Source: Microbacterium testaceum
Lineage (GTDB): Bacteria; Actinomycetota; Actinomycetes; Actinomycetales; Microbacteriaceae
Reading direction: 5' to 3'
DNA length: 64,000 nt
NCBI RefSeq assembly: GCF_020781835.1
Contig: NZ_JAJGNJ010000003.1
Coordinates: forward strand, 408,870-472,869
Shown here: piece after piece, positions 44,422 through 52,551 of the stretch
Layout: each line of letters opens with the position of its first letter
How positions within the stretch are numbered: position 1 is the first letter of the stretch
Notes under the pieces: model-generated
What the model was told of the DNA's origin: nothing
Databases searched by the model: none
The model's input: only the letters and a program-made list of their open reading frames with translations
Made by a program: the position numbers and the translations under genes

Positions 44422-44748
44422 ATGGGAACGATCTTCTACGGCGGCGGCGGCACGGCGGTCCACATCGAGGACCGGGCGCTGGCGCATCTCAAGGTCGTCA
44501 TCTCGACCAAGCTGCGCCGCGGTGAGAGCTTCACGCTCTCGTGGCAGCACCCCGAGGGCCAGCCGCGGGGGCGGAGCACCCTGTGGCTGCACCCGGCGAT
44601 CCCGCTGCGCTTCGTGTTCGACCAGGCCGAACCCACCACGCTGAGTCGGGAGTGGGTCGAGCGCCTGGCGGATTCGGCCAACTCCTCGGGGGGCATCCTG
44701 CTCGTCCCGGAAGACATCGCCCCGGCCGAGGACGCACCCCAGCGCTGA
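44422..44748 (+). CDS. Small Microbacteriaceae-type protein, paralogue 1 (DUF7882-like)
   Basis: The 108-residue protein starts MGTIFYGGGGTAVHIEDRALAH and has LKVVISTKLRRGESFTLSW, LWLHPAIPLRFVF and EWVERLADSANSSGG. I believe this is the family catalogued as DUF7882, known to me only from Microbacteriaceae. No function is known. The C-terminal tail is acidic and variable. It is convergent with paralogue 2, with two bases between the stop codons. Confidence 0.75.
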   Translation: MGTIFYGGGGTAVHIEDRALAHLKVVISTKLRRGESFTLSWQHPEGQPRGRSTLWLHPAIPLRFVFDQAEPTTLSREWVERLADSANSSGGILLVPEDIAPAEDAPQR

Positions 44749-44750
44749 GG

Positions 44751-45068
44751 TCAGCCCTCCTCGACGAGGGTGTCCTCCGAGGGCTCGGGAGTGATCGCCA
44801 GGCCGTTGGGGCCGGATGCGGCGAGCATGAGGTCTTCCACCCAGACACGGTTGATCCGCGGTTGCCGACTGCCGTAGAAGTGGAACTGGATCGGCACGGA
44901 CGGGTGCATCCAGAAGCTGCGTCGTCCGCTTCCGTCGCCGACCTCGACGTCGAACATGAACGACTCCGATCGGCGCAGCTTGTTCATCACGACGATGCGC
45001 AGATGCGCCAACGTGCGGTCATCGATGTCCACGGCGTTCGCGACGGTGTCGTAGATGAATCGGCCCAT
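44751..45068 (-). CDS. Small Microbacteriaceae-type protein, paralogue 2 (DUF7882-like)
   Basis: The 105-residue protein shares with its neighbours the pattern MGxxxYxxxxxxxxIDDRTLAHL, NKLRRSESFMF, FWMHPSVPIQFHFYG and NRVWVEDLM, but is more diverged. TAGGCT ends seven bases before the ATG at 45068, which decides the start over one 16 codons upstream. It lies between paralogues 1 and 3 on the opposite strand. Confidence 0.75.
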   Translation of the reverse strand: MGRFIYDTVANAVDIDDRTLAHLRIVVMNKLRRSESFMFDVEVGDGSGRRSFWMHPSVPIQFHFYGSRQPRINRVWVEDLMLAASGPNGLAITPEPSEDTLVEEG

Positions 45069-45177
45069 GACAGCGAGCCTATCCGAGACGCATGGTGGCC
45101 GCCGCGCGAATGCCACGGCACAGCCCCGCGAATCAAGCCCCCCGTGACAGACCGGCGGCGACGTTACCGTTCTGATC

Positions 45178-45495
45178 GTGGGAACGCTTTACTACGGCGA
45201 CGTCGCGACCCCCATCGAGATCGAGGATCGCGCGCTCGCCCACGTCAAGGTCGTCATCGCGACCAAGCTCCGCCGCGGCGAGAGCTTCACGCTCTCGTGG
45301 ACGCACGGCCCCGGTCAAGAGGTCGGTCGCAGCACCGTCTGGCTGCACCCGTCCATTCCGCTGCGCTTCGTCTTCGACGATCCCGAGCCGGCGCTCCTCA
45401 GCCGGGCGTGGGTGGAGGAGCTCGCCAACTCCGCCAATTCCTCGGGCGGACTTCTCCTCGTGCCCGAACCGGGGACCGACGACTCGCCGGCCTGA
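45178..45495 (+). CDS. Small Microbacteriaceae-type protein, paralogue 3 (DUF7882-like)
   Basis: The 105-residue protein is close to paralogue 1: IEDRALAHVKVVIATKLRRGESFTLSW, VWLHPSIPLRFVFDDPEPALLSRAWVEELANSANSSGGLLLVPE. The strong identity of these two suggests recent duplication, while paralogue 2 is older. TACCGT ends seven bases before the GTG at 45178. It is divergent from paralogue 2. Its stop is one base from the stop of the next, convergent gene. Confidence 0.75.
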   Translation: MGTLYYGDVATPIEIEDRALAHVKVVIATKLRRGESFTLSWTHGPGQEVGRSTVWLHPSIPLRFVFDDPEPALLSRAWVEELANSANSSGGLLLVPEPGTDDSPA

Positions 45496-45496
45496 G

Positions 45497-45751
45497 TCAG
45501 ACCGGGCGCTGGTCGAGGATCTCCCGGGCGCCTTCTTCGACGGCAGTCGGGATCACGAGGGGCCGACCGGCGGAGAAAGCCTCCCACTCGCGCAGGACCA
45601 CCGTCTCGATATGGGCGGGGTCCTCGCCCGGGTAGTCCACGCGCAGTCGTGAGACGACCGAATGGAGGGAGGCCACCGGCACTCCGTCCACCGTATGGAC
45701 GGCGTCGACGGCGGTCGCGCTCGCGCACGCCTCGATCACGTTGTCGTCCAT
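45497..45751 (-). CDS. Three-helix bundle dimerisation-type small protein
   Basis: The 84-residue protein has a helical pattern (LHSVVSRLRVDYPGEDPAHIETVVLREWEAFSAGRP and IPTAVEEGAREILDQ) that matches the actinobacterial three-helix bundle dimerisation family. It has no enzyme motif. A 13-bp palindrome lies 51 bp upstream of its start, so the divergent or upstream MarR regulator may control it. The call rests on helical pattern only. Confidence 0.6.
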   Translation of the reverse strand: MDDNVIEACASATAVDAVHTVDGVPVASLHSVVSRLRVDYPGEDPAHIETVVLREWEAFSAGRPLVIPTAVEEGAREILDQRPV

Positions 45752-45801
45752 TTCTTCATGGTTTCACGGACGCCGGGTGATTCCTAATACTCAGAATTCA
45801 A

Positions 45802-45814
45802 CTAGGCTGCCTAG
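45802..45814. promoter_or_regulatory. Perfect palindrome CTAGGC-T-GCCTAG
   Basis: This 13-bp palindrome lies in an AT-rich stretch between the stop of a MarR gene and the start of the three-helix bundle gene. The size and symmetry fit an operator for a dimeric winged-helix regulator. DtxR/IdeR boxes also contain TAGGC/GCCTA, so a metal regulator is an alternative. Confidence 0.5.
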
Positions 45815-45840
45815 CTTCTTATGCACCGTGAGCGTTTCGC

Positions 45841-46386
45841 TCAGAGGACGACGTCGGCCGCGATCGGGGACGGCTCGACCTCGACGTGCGGGTCGACCTG
45901 ATCCACGGCATCCTGAAGTCGCCCCAGGCACGCGATCACCGTGGCACACTCCTCCGGCGACATGTCGACGACGGCCGCCATCATGCGCGAGTGCATCGAG
46001 CCGAGGGTTGCCCGCACCTCCGCGTCGCTGGCCACGGTCGCGACGATGTAGATGCTGCGGCGGTCCGTGGGGTGCGGGACGCGCGTGACGTGTCCGGACT
46101 TCTCGAGCCGATCGATGATCGCCGTCGTGGACGCGGTGGACACGCCCAGGTACCGCGTGAGTTCGCTCGGCGACACCTGGCGGTCCTGACCGGACGCCCG
46201 AAGGAGGTAGCGGAGCACGAGAAGTTCGTTCTCACCCATGGACATCGACTCGCGGGTCCGGCGACGCATCGCGACCTCTGCGGCGCGGTAGACCCGGAAC
46301 GCCTGCAGCACATCGACGGCGCGGCGGCGGCGGTCCTCTTCGCTCGCGCCGTACCAATAACGCGACGCCTGCGAGCCGTTCTCCAC
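45841..46386 (-). CDS. MarR family transcriptional regulator 1
   Basis: The 181-residue protein has an N-terminal helical extension of 45 residues and the MarR winged helix: MGENELLVLRYLLRASG, VSPSELTRYLGVSTASTTAIIDRLEKSGHVTRVPHPTDRRSIYIVATV. The DRRS in the wing is conserved. TAGGAT ends six bases before the GTG at 46386. It is divergent from a second MarR gene with 147 bp between them, and a palindrome lies just past its stop. Confidence 0.92.
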   Translation of the reverse strand: MENGSQASRYWYGASEEDRRRRAVDVLQAFRVYRAAEVAMRRRTRESMSMGENELLVLRYLLRASGQDRQVSPSELTRYLGVSTASTTAIIDRLEKSGHVTRVPHPTDRRSIYIVATVASDAEVRATLGSMHSRMMAAVVDMSPEECATVIACLGRLQDAVDQVDPHVEVEPSPIAADVVL

Positions 46387-46469
46387 CCCCGCATCCTATG
46401 TCAGCCGAGCACGGCGGAGGCCCTGCCGCTTCGCATCACTGACAGGTACGATGATGAATATATCGGCCC

Positions 46470-46486
46470 GCTACTTGATCGGTAGC
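46470..46486. promoter_or_regulatory. Inverted repeat GCTAC-N7-GTAGC between two MarR genes
   Basis: GCTAC (46470-46474) and GTAGC (46482-46486) flank TTGATCG. The 17-bp size fits a MarR-dimer operator. It lies 48 bp before the ATG of MarR gene 2 and 84 bp from the GTG of MarR gene 1. Confidence 0.45.
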
Positions 46487-46533
46487 TGAGATACAAGAAG
46501 GACGAGCAATCCCGAACAGGGGGTGACGAACGC

Positions 46534-47013
46534 ATGACCACGCCCGAAGACGTGGTGAAAGCCGCCAGAGACCTGTCCGAATCCGGCGCCGCCTCCGAGC
46601 GCGTCGCGCTGCACTCTCTCGGAGTCGGGCCCAACGACGCGCGGGTGCTCCGGTTCCTCCTGGACCGCGAGGAGTCGACCGAGCCGGTCACCCCGCGGCT
46701 TCTGGCCGACATGCTCGGCATCTCCTCTGCCGCGACCACGGCTCTGATCGACCGTCTTGCCGATGCCGGCTGGGTCGAGCGCGTGCCGTTCCCCGGAGAC
46801 CGCCGGTCGATCGTGATCCGCCCGACGATCGGGGAGACCTCCCCCGCCCGGAGCCTGCTCTCCGTCCGCCGGTCGTCGGTCGCCGAGGCGGCATCGAGGT
46901 TGGGGGCCTCCGAGCGTCGCGTGGTCGCGGAGTTCCTCGACGAAGTCGCCCGGGCCGAGAGGGCGCACACGCAGCGCCTGAGCCCGCGGACGGAGGAGTC
47001 CCGCCCCGCCTGA
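46534..47013 (+). CDS. MarR family transcriptional regulator 2
   Basis: The 159-residue protein has a MarR winged helix (GVGPNDARVLRFLLDREE, TPRLLADMLGISSAATTALIDRLADAGWVERVPFPGDRRSIVI). The first helix resembles regulators with an actinobacterial N-terminal dimer. It is divergent from MarR gene 1 and shares the intergenic control region with it. A purine-rich AGGGGG stands about 12 bases before the ATG. The target is unknown. Confidence 0.9.
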   Translation: MTTPEDVVKAARDLSESGAASERVALHSLGVGPNDARVLRFLLDREESTEPVTPRLLADMLGISSAATTALIDRLADAGWVERVPFPGDRRSIVIRPTIGETSPARSLLSVRRSSVAEAASRLGASERRVVAEFLDEVARAERAHTQRLSPRTEESRPA

Positions 47014-47026
47014 GCGACGGGGCGGG
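47000..47026. terminator. Hairpin at the 3' end of MarR gene 2
   Basis: CCCGCCCC (47000-47007) and GGGGCGGG (47019-47026) form an 8-bp stem that spans the stop codon. The next gene is convergent and stops at 47032, so the hairpin can serve both. There is no U-tract. Confidence 0.5.
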
Positions 47027-47031
47027 CCCGG

Positions 47032-47289
47032 TTACCCGTTCGAGCGGCCGGTCTCCTGCTGCAGGCGCTCGATCTGCTCGGACGCCTCGGCCTTGGTCAG
47101 GTCGGCGGTGATCTCTTCACCGGCTTCGCGCGCAAGGGTGTCGAGGTAGCTGCGCTGCGGTGCGGTCATGCGCTCGTCCCCGGTGACCCAGTCGGACGGG
47201 TCCTTCTCTGCGGGGTTCTCGCCCTCGCGCGGAGCGCCGAGGGTCTCTTCTTCGTGGTCCTGTTCGTGGTCCTGGGAAGCATCGGTCAT
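47032..47289 (-). CDS. DUF3072 domain protein
   Basis: The 85-residue protein has an acidic, disordered first half and a C-terminal DUF3072 region (MTAPQRSYLDTLAREAGEEITADLTKAEASEQIERLQQETGR). The family is small, common in actinobacteria and of unknown function; the region resembles a SAP-like helical module. TAGCCT ends six bases before the ATG at 47289. Confidence 0.85.
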   Translation of the reverse strand: MTDASQDHEQDHEEETLGAPREGENPAEKDPSDWVTGDERMTAPQRSYLDTLAREAGEEITADLTKAEASEQIERLQQETGRSNG

Positions 47290-47368
47290 GGCGCCAGGCT
47301 AGGTCGGCGAGGCGACCGGGCGTCCGGGATTGACAGTGCCGGCCCCACGGGTGCGGCATTGTGGAGGG

Positions 47369-48331
47369 ATGCCCGAGGACGCACGCCCGGCCGATGTGCA
47401 CGTCGAGACGTTCCGACGCGGCACCGCGCAGACGAGGGTCACCGTCGCGTCGACGGGCGCCTCGGGTCGCCCCTTCGTGCTCGTCGCCGGGATCGGCGTC
47501 GCCGCGAGCTACTTCGAGTTCCTCGCGCCGTTGCTGGCGGAGCACGGGGATGTGTACGCGCTCGATCTGCCCGGATTCGCGGGGGTTCCGGCATCCGGCG
47601 ACGAACCGACCGCGGCGTTCTTCGCCGATCAGGTCGACGGCGTGATCGCCCACTACGGTTTGCGCGACCCGGTTCTCCTCGGACACTCGATGGGCGCGCA
47701 GGTGGTCACCGAGGTGCTGGCCCGCCGTCACGACCTGTCGCACGCGGTGCTCGTGAGCCCCGTGGTCGACGAGGAAGCATCGTCGCCGGTCGTACAAGCG
47801 GTGCGGTTCGCCCAGTCGACGGCCCGCGAGTCCCCCCACATCGCGGTCCTGGCGATCTCGGCCTATCTCCTCTGCGGTTTCCTCTACTTCGCCGAGGTGC
47901 TCCCCCACATGCTCCGATACCGGATCTCGGACCGGATCGGCCGCGCCGGCGCTCGTCTGCTGCTCATCCGCGGCGAGTTCGACCGCCCGTCCCCTCGACG
48001 TCTGCACTCGCGCCTCGTCGCCCGGGCACGGCACGCCCGCCGATGGGAGATCCGCGGGGCCGCCCACTCCACGGTCAACGGCCACGCCGTGGGCGTCGCA
48101 GACCTCGTCCTGCGCCACCTGCGTGACGACCTGTCCGAGCGCGGACGCCTCTCCGCCGAGGAGGCGAAGGTGCCACCCGCGCGGCACGCGGATCTGCGGA
48201 TGATCCTGGACGCCACCACCAGTCGCCTCGCGGAGTGGGTGAGCGCACTGCGCCGGGACGAGCGCGGAGTGGAGCGGGCGAAGGTTCGGCACGCACGCCT
48301 GCTGTGGCGCGCGTACGTCCCGCGACGCTGA
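47369..48331 (+). CDS. Alpha/beta hydrolase
   Basis: The 320-residue protein has LDLPGFAGVPASGD, the nucleophile elbow GHSMGAQV near residue 108, a helical cap with a hydrophobic segment (AVLAISAYLLCGFLYFAEVL), Asp in GEFDRPSP and His in GAAHSTVNGH. The C-terminal 90 residues are basic and may extend to other partners. CATTGT ends six bases before the ATG at 47369, and TTGACA lies upstream at 47330. The exporter gene follows 83 bp downstream. Confidence 0.85.
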   Translation: MPEDARPADVHVETFRRGTAQTRVTVASTGASGRPFVLVAGIGVAASYFEFLAPLLAEHGDVYALDLPGFAGVPASGDEPTAAFFADQVDGVIAHYGLRDPVLLGHSMGAQVVTEVLARRHDLSHAVLVSPVVDEEASSPVVQAVRFAQSTARESPHIAVLAISAYLLCGFLYFAEVLPHMLRYRISDRIGRAGARLLLIRGEFDRPSPRRLHSRLVARARHARRWEIRGAAHSTVNGHAVGVADLVLRHLRDDLSERGRLSAEEAKVPPARHADLRMILDATTSRLAEWVSALRRDERGVERAKVRHARLLWRAYVPRR

Positions 48332-48414
48332 GGGGTCGGCTCGCCGGGCTACCCGCGGCGGATCCGGCGATCAACCCCGTCGAACGGGCACCCGGCCTCC
48401 CCGACGATGGAGGT

Positions 48415-49524
48415 ATGCATCTCCTCGATCGGCGGTGGTGGAGGGACGCGGTGTCCGCGGACCGCCTGCTCCTCGCGGCCAAGACGGCGGCCGCGGCGGC
48501 GCTCGCCTGGTATCTGGCCCCGCTCGTCCCGTTCGCCCAGAACGAGTACTCCTACTACGCCCCGCTCGGCGTGCTCGTGAGCATGTACCCCACGATCGCG
48601 CGGTCGGCGGTCAGCGGGCTGCAGACCCTCATCGGCCTGGCGGCGGGGATCGGCCTGGGGCTCGCGGCACAGGCACTCGTGGGCGCCGGGATGCCGCGGA
48701 TCATCGCCGTGGCCGCCGTCGTCGGGCTGGGCGTGCTCCTGGCGGGCGTGCGCTCGCTCGGGTCGGGTCGGGACTGGGTGGCGATCGCCGGGCTGTTCGT
48801 CCTCCTCCTGGGCGGGGCCGACCCCGACGGCTACTCGTCGTCGTATCTGATCACCGTCGCCTTCGGCATCCTCGTCGGTGTCGTCGTGAACCTCGTCGTC
48901 ATTCCGCCGCTGCGCCTGCGTCAAGCGGAGGAACGGCTCGTCCAGCTGCGGGAGGGGCTCGGCGACGCCCTGCACGCGATGGCCGATGCGCTCGCCGCCC
49001 ACGCCTTCGACCCGGAGCCGGCCCGCGCCGCGGCGGCCGGGCTCGCCGACGCTCTCGCCGACGTGCGCGACGAGGTCGAGCTGGCGGACGAGAGCCGCCG
49101 CTACAACCCGCGCGGCCGACGGTCCGGGCCCCCGCGCGATGCGCACCGGCTGCGCCTGGAAGCGCTGGCCGTGGCCGCGGAGTCCACGCGCGAGCTCACC
49201 GCGGCGGTGGCCGAACTCACCGACACCGACGGCGTCGACGAGCGGCTGCCCGTCGACATGCGGCAATCGCTCGCGGCCGCGATCCGGACGGCGGCAGGGC
49301 TCGTCTCCGACCGGGCCGGGACCGACACCGGCGTGCTGCGACTGAACGACGCCGATGCCGCCCTCGACGACTACGTCGACCGCGTGCGCCGCCTGAGCAC
49401 GCCCGAGACGACCGAGCGCTCGCTGATCCTCGACCGCTGGGACGCGGGTGTCACGCTGCGCCGAGTGATCGACGCGTGCCGACCGCTCGCCGAGACCGTT
49501 GAGGGCGGGAGGCGCGAGCGCTGA
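48415..49524 (+). CDS. FUSC family (aromatic acid exporter-like) membrane protein
   Basis: The 369-residue protein has six hydrophobic segments in the first 165 residues, with LAAKTAAAAALAWYLAPLVPF at the start and YYAPLGVLVSMYPTIARSAVSGLQTLIGLAAGIGLG, as in the FUSC/ArAE family. A cytoplasmic helical region with coiled coil follows. Such proteins export aromatic acids or other small acids. GACGAT ends six bases before the ATG at 48415. It is probably cotranscribed with the hydrolase gene upstream. Confidence 0.82.
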   Translation: MHLLDRRWWRDAVSADRLLLAAKTAAAAALAWYLAPLVPFAQNEYSYYAPLGVLVSMYPTIARSAVSGLQTLIGLAAGIGLGLAAQALVGAGMPRIIAVAAVVGLGVLLAGVRSLGSGRDWVAIAGLFVLLLGGADPDGYSSSYLITVAFGILVGVVVNLVVIPPLRLRQAEERLVQLREGLGDALHAMADALAAHAFDPEPARAAAAGLADALADVRDEVELADESRRYNPRGRRSGPPRDAHRLRLEALAVAAESTRELTAAVAELTDTDGVDERLPVDMRQSLAAAIRTAAGLVSDRAGTDTGVLRLNDADAALDDYVDRVRRLSTPETTERSLILDRWDAGVTLRRVIDACRPLAETVEGGRRER

Positions 49525-49546
49525 GCGCCGCCGCGCGGCGGCATCG

Positions 49547-50788
49547 TCACGGGGCCGGCGAGACGGCGTCGAGGGCGCGCATCAGAGCGGCCCCGATGGC
49601 CACGCGCGCCGCCGCGGGGACGGCGGCGAGAAAGCCGCCCACGAACGTGTCGCCGAGCCCGATCGTCGTGGGATGGGCGACGTCCACGACGTACGCCGCG
49701 ACGCCGGCGGACGGCATCCGCCGCTCGACCTCGGCGACCACCTCGCCGCCGCCCGTGTGCCGCGGCAGCCGCCCGGTCTCGTGCAGGTCGGCCGCCGTGC
49801 ACGCGTCGCCGACGCGGTAGCGCGTGGCTGCGGTGCGCACCGCGCTCTCGAGCCCGGCACGGTGTCTGCCGGCGGACGGGCCGACGGCGATCGCCCAGAA
49901 CTTCGTGTGCACGACGAGGGCGGGAGCGGGGATCAGCGCGTGGACCTCGGCGAGCGCCACGGCCACCTCGTCGGGCGCGAGCAGGTCGACCGTGCGTCCG
50001 AGGTACTCCTGCAGCTCGTCCTCGTTCATGCCGTACACGTCGATGCGGTCCAGCAGCCGGCGGCGCACCGCGCCGGCGAGCGCGCGTTCGTAGAAGCCGG
50101 CGTCCTCGTAGTAGACCAGCGCGGTGGGCGGGAGGCGCTCCATCGCCGCGACCAGATCGTCGAGGCGACGTTCGAGCAGAGCGGCATCCTGCATCGTGTT
50201 GAACCCGGACACCAGGAAGGCCGCCGCCCCCGCCAGGGCGTCTCCGAGCCCCTCGGCGATGGCCATCTCGCGATTGGGCGCGTCGTTGGCGAAGATGACA
50301 CGGTTGGCGGCCGGGGCCATGACCGTCCCATCGGGCAGCGCGACGGCCGTGCCCTCGGGGTACTGCACGATGAGATGCGGATCGAGCGTGTCCCGCGTGG
50401 CCGAGGACACCACCCGCATCGAGCGCGGGAGCAGTCGGCGCACGGTGTCGTCGATGCTCACCAGGTGCTGCACGGTGGGGACCCCGATGCGGTCCAGCGC
50501 GATCCCCGCGCGTACCCCCGTCCCACCGAGCGTGACCTGCGTGTCGAAGCGGGCGGCGAAGCGCTCGATGATCTCGGAGCTCAGGACGAAGCGCTCGCCT
50601 CCCCCGCCGGTGGCGAGGAAGGCGAGCACGGTCACCACGAGCGCACGCTCGTCGATGATCGGCGTCGTGCTGTCCAGCTCGTCGCGGTGGATGCCGTACT
50701 CGGCCGCGAGGGCGCTGAGCACCGCGGCATCCCACCGGATCTCGTAGTCGACGGTGCCGCCGAGCCCGAGGACGAGGTCTTCAGCCAT
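49547..50788 (-). CDS. ADP-dependent phosphofructokinase/glucokinase family sugar kinase
   Basis: The 413-residue protein has the ribokinase-like fold of ADP-dependent sugar kinases: LGGTVDYEIRWD at the start, LGGTGVRAGIALDRIG, a VSGFNTM segment, YGMNEDELQEYLG and the catalytic GLGDTFVGGF with Asp380 as base. ADP-dependent kinases of this family are mainly known from archaea and animals. The position directly behind a class II aldolase suggests it phosphorylates the ketose substrate of that enzyme. GGAGG stands nine bases before the ATG. It is the last gene of the sugar operon. Confidence 0.85.
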   Translation of the reverse strand: MAEDLVLGLGGTVDYEIRWDAAVLSALAAEYGIHRDELDSTTPIIDERALVVTVLAFLATGGGGERFVLSSEIIERFAARFDTQVTLGGTGVRAGIALDRIGVPTVQHLVSIDDTVRRLLPRSMRVVSSATRDTLDPHLIVQYPEGTAVALPDGTVMAPAANRVIFANDAPNREMAIAEGLGDALAGAAAFLVSGFNTMQDAALLERRLDDLVAAMERLPPTALVYYEDAGFYERALAGAVRRRLLDRIDVYGMNEDELQEYLGRTVDLLAPDEVAVALAEVHALIPAPALVVHTKFWAIAVGPSAGRHRAGLESAVRTAATRYRVGDACTAADLHETGRLPRHTGGGEVVAEVERRMPSAGVAAYVVDVAHPTTIGLGDTFVGGFLAAVPAAARVAIGAALMRALDAVSPAP

Positions 50789-50806
50789 GACGCCGATCCT
50801 CCCCGA

Positions 50807-51670
50807 TCAGTAGAGCCCGGCTTTGCCGGCGGCGCCGAACAGGTCGATCTTCTCGGCGGCGGTCACCTTCATCGCCGCGATCGGCTCGGGCTGGATCGCG
50901 TTCGGCTCGCGCAGACGCCGGTCGGTGCCGAGCACCTCGCGCATGCGGTCGTGGTAGGCGACCTTGATGTCGCTGGAGATGTTGATCTTGTTGATGCCCA
51001 ACGACACCGCGCGTGCGAGCTCGGCGTCCGGGTTGCTGGATCCGCCGTGGAGCACGAGGGGGATGCCGACGGCGGCCTTGATCTCCTGGAGCAGGTCGTG
51101 GCGCAGCTCCGGGTTCTTGTCGGCCGGGTACAGACCGTGCGAGGTGCCGATGGCGATGGCGAGGCTGTCGACCCCCGTCTGCTCGACGAAGCGCACCGCG
51201 TCCTCGACGTTGGTGTAGATGATCTCGGCCGCGCCGGACTCACCGTAGCTGTCGTTCGCGCCGATCGTGCCGAGTTCCCCCTCGACCTGGATGCCGGCGG
51301 CGTGCGCCGCCTCGACGACCTTCCGCGTGATCGCGACGTTCTGCTCGAACGGCTCGAGCGACGCGTCGATCATCACGGAGGTGAAGCCCGAGTGGATCGC
51401 CGTGATCATCTGCTCGTAGGAGCCGCCGTGGTCCCAGTGGATGGCGACGGGCACGCTCGACCGGTGCGCCCGGGCATGCATCGCCGGGATGAGGTCGGTC
51501 GTGATGTGCGACACCTCGTCGGGGTGGATGGCGATGATGACCGGAGCGGACTTCTCTTCGCTGATGTCCATGATCCCGGTGAACATCGCCCAGTCGGAGA
51601 TGTTGAAGGCCGGGATGGCGAAGCTGTGGGCGTCCGCCACGTCGAGGATGGACTTGCCGGTGTAGAGCAC
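50807..51670 (-). CDS. Class II ketose-bisphosphate aldolase
   Basis: The 287-residue protein has the class II aldolase zinc site: HWDHG near residue 78, Glu in VEGELGTIG, HGLYPADKNP and LVLHGGSSNPD, then the GINKINISSDIK phosphate-binding segment. It could cleave fructose-1,6- or tagatose-1,6-bisphosphate, or a related ketose phosphate. The GTG at 51670 has AAGGAG six bases before it. Its neighbours are ABC permeases and an ADP-dependent kinase. Confidence 0.93.
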   Translation of the reverse strand: MLYTGKSILDVADAHSFAIPAFNISDWAMFTGIMDISEEKSAPVIIAIHPDEVSHITTDLIPAMHARAHRSSVPVAIHWDHGGSYEQMITAIHSGFTSVMIDASLEPFEQNVAITRKVVEAAHAAGIQVEGELGTIGANDSYGESGAAEIIYTNVEDAVRFVEQTGVDSLAIAIGTSHGLYPADKNPELRHDLLQEIKAAVGIPLVLHGGSSNPDAELARAVSLGINKINISSDIKVAYHDRMREVLGTDRRLREPNAIQPEPIAAMKVTAAEKIDLFGAAGKAGLY

Positions 51671-51704
51671 GGATTTCTCCTTGTCGGGGGTGGTGGATGG
51701 GAGG

Positions 51705-52550
51705 TCAGCTCTTCACCGAGCCGGCCGTCAGGCCGCTGATGAAGAAACGCTGGAAGAAGAGGAAGAGCACGAGCACCGGGATCGACCCGAGGATGCTCAT
51801 CGCCATGATCTGGTTCCACTCGTACGAGTGCTGCCCCATGAGCAACTGGATGCCGATCGGCACCGTGCGCATGTCGAGGGTGCGCGTGAGGGTCAGGGCG
51901 AAGAGGAACTCGTTCCACGCGATCATGAACGTGTAGATGCCGACCGAGACGATGCCGGGGATCGAGATCGGGACGAGGACCCGCCACAGCGCGGTGAACG
52001 ACCCCGCTCCGTCGACCCGCACGGCCTCGTCGAGCTCCTTGGGCAGGGTGTTGAAGTAGCCGGTCATCATGATGATCGCGTAAGGCAGCGTGAACACCAT
52101 GTAGGTGAGGATCAGGCCCGGGTAGGTGTTGTAGAGCTTCAGGGCGACCATGAGCCCGAAGTACGGGATCAGCAGCGTGATGGGCGGCACGGCCTGGACG
52201 CTGACGATGATGACGTTGACGATGCGCTTGCCGCGGAACTCGAACCGGCTGAAGGCGTAGGCCGCCTGGATGGCGACGAGGAGCGTGAGGATCGTCACCG
52301 CGCCGGCCACGACGTAGCTGTTGATGAAGAAGCGCACCGTCTCGGGCGTCGTGAAGATCTGCACGTACGCGTCGAACGAGAAGGTCTCGGTGATCAGGCG
52401 CGGCGGCAGCTCGAAGATCTGCGTGTTCGACTTGAACGAGCTCGAGAGCATCCAGAGGACCGGGCCGGCGGCGAACACGGCGCCCAGCACGAGCCCGACG
52501 AGGACTCCGGTCTTGGCGACGCGGGTGCGCGTCGTGGTGGTCAGGGCCAT
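51705..52550 (-). CDS. Carbohydrate ABC transporter permease, MalG type
   Basis: The 281-residue protein has six transmembrane segments and the EAA loop (ELDEAVRVDGAGSFTALWRVLVPISIPG) that contacts the ATPase. It pairs with the upstream MalF-type permease and lies one base behind its stop. No ATPase gene occurs in the operon, so a shared MsmK/MsiK-type ATPase elsewhere must energise the system. Confidence 0.93.
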   Translation of the reverse strand: MALTTTTRTRVAKTGVLVGLVLGAVFAAGPVLWMLSSSFKSNTQIFELPPRLITETFSFDAYVQIFTTPETVRFFINSYVVAGAVTILTLLVAIQAAYAFSRFEFRGKRIVNVIIVSVQAVPPITLLIPYFGLMVALKLYNTYPGLILTYMVFTLPYAIIMMTGYFNTLPKELDEAVRVDGAGSFTALWRVLVPISIPGIVSVGIYTFMIAWNEFLFALTLTRTLDMRTVPIGIQLLMGQHSYEWNQIMAMSILGSIPVLVLFLFFQRFFISGLTAGSVKS

Positions 52551-52551
52551 G

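Noticed and set aside
44365..44422. Calling the start at 44422 leaderless without reserve
   Set aside because: A consensus TTGACA-N17-TAGTTC promoter further upstream would give a short leader, so both options were kept.
47330..47362. TTGACA at 47330 paired with CATTGT as a full promoter
   Set aside because: The spacer would be 21 bp, too long for a standard sigma-70 site; only the -10 spacing was used.
49499..51739. A 746-codon plus-strand frame over the kinase and aldolase genes
   Set aside because: Shadow of two well-supported minus-strand genes.
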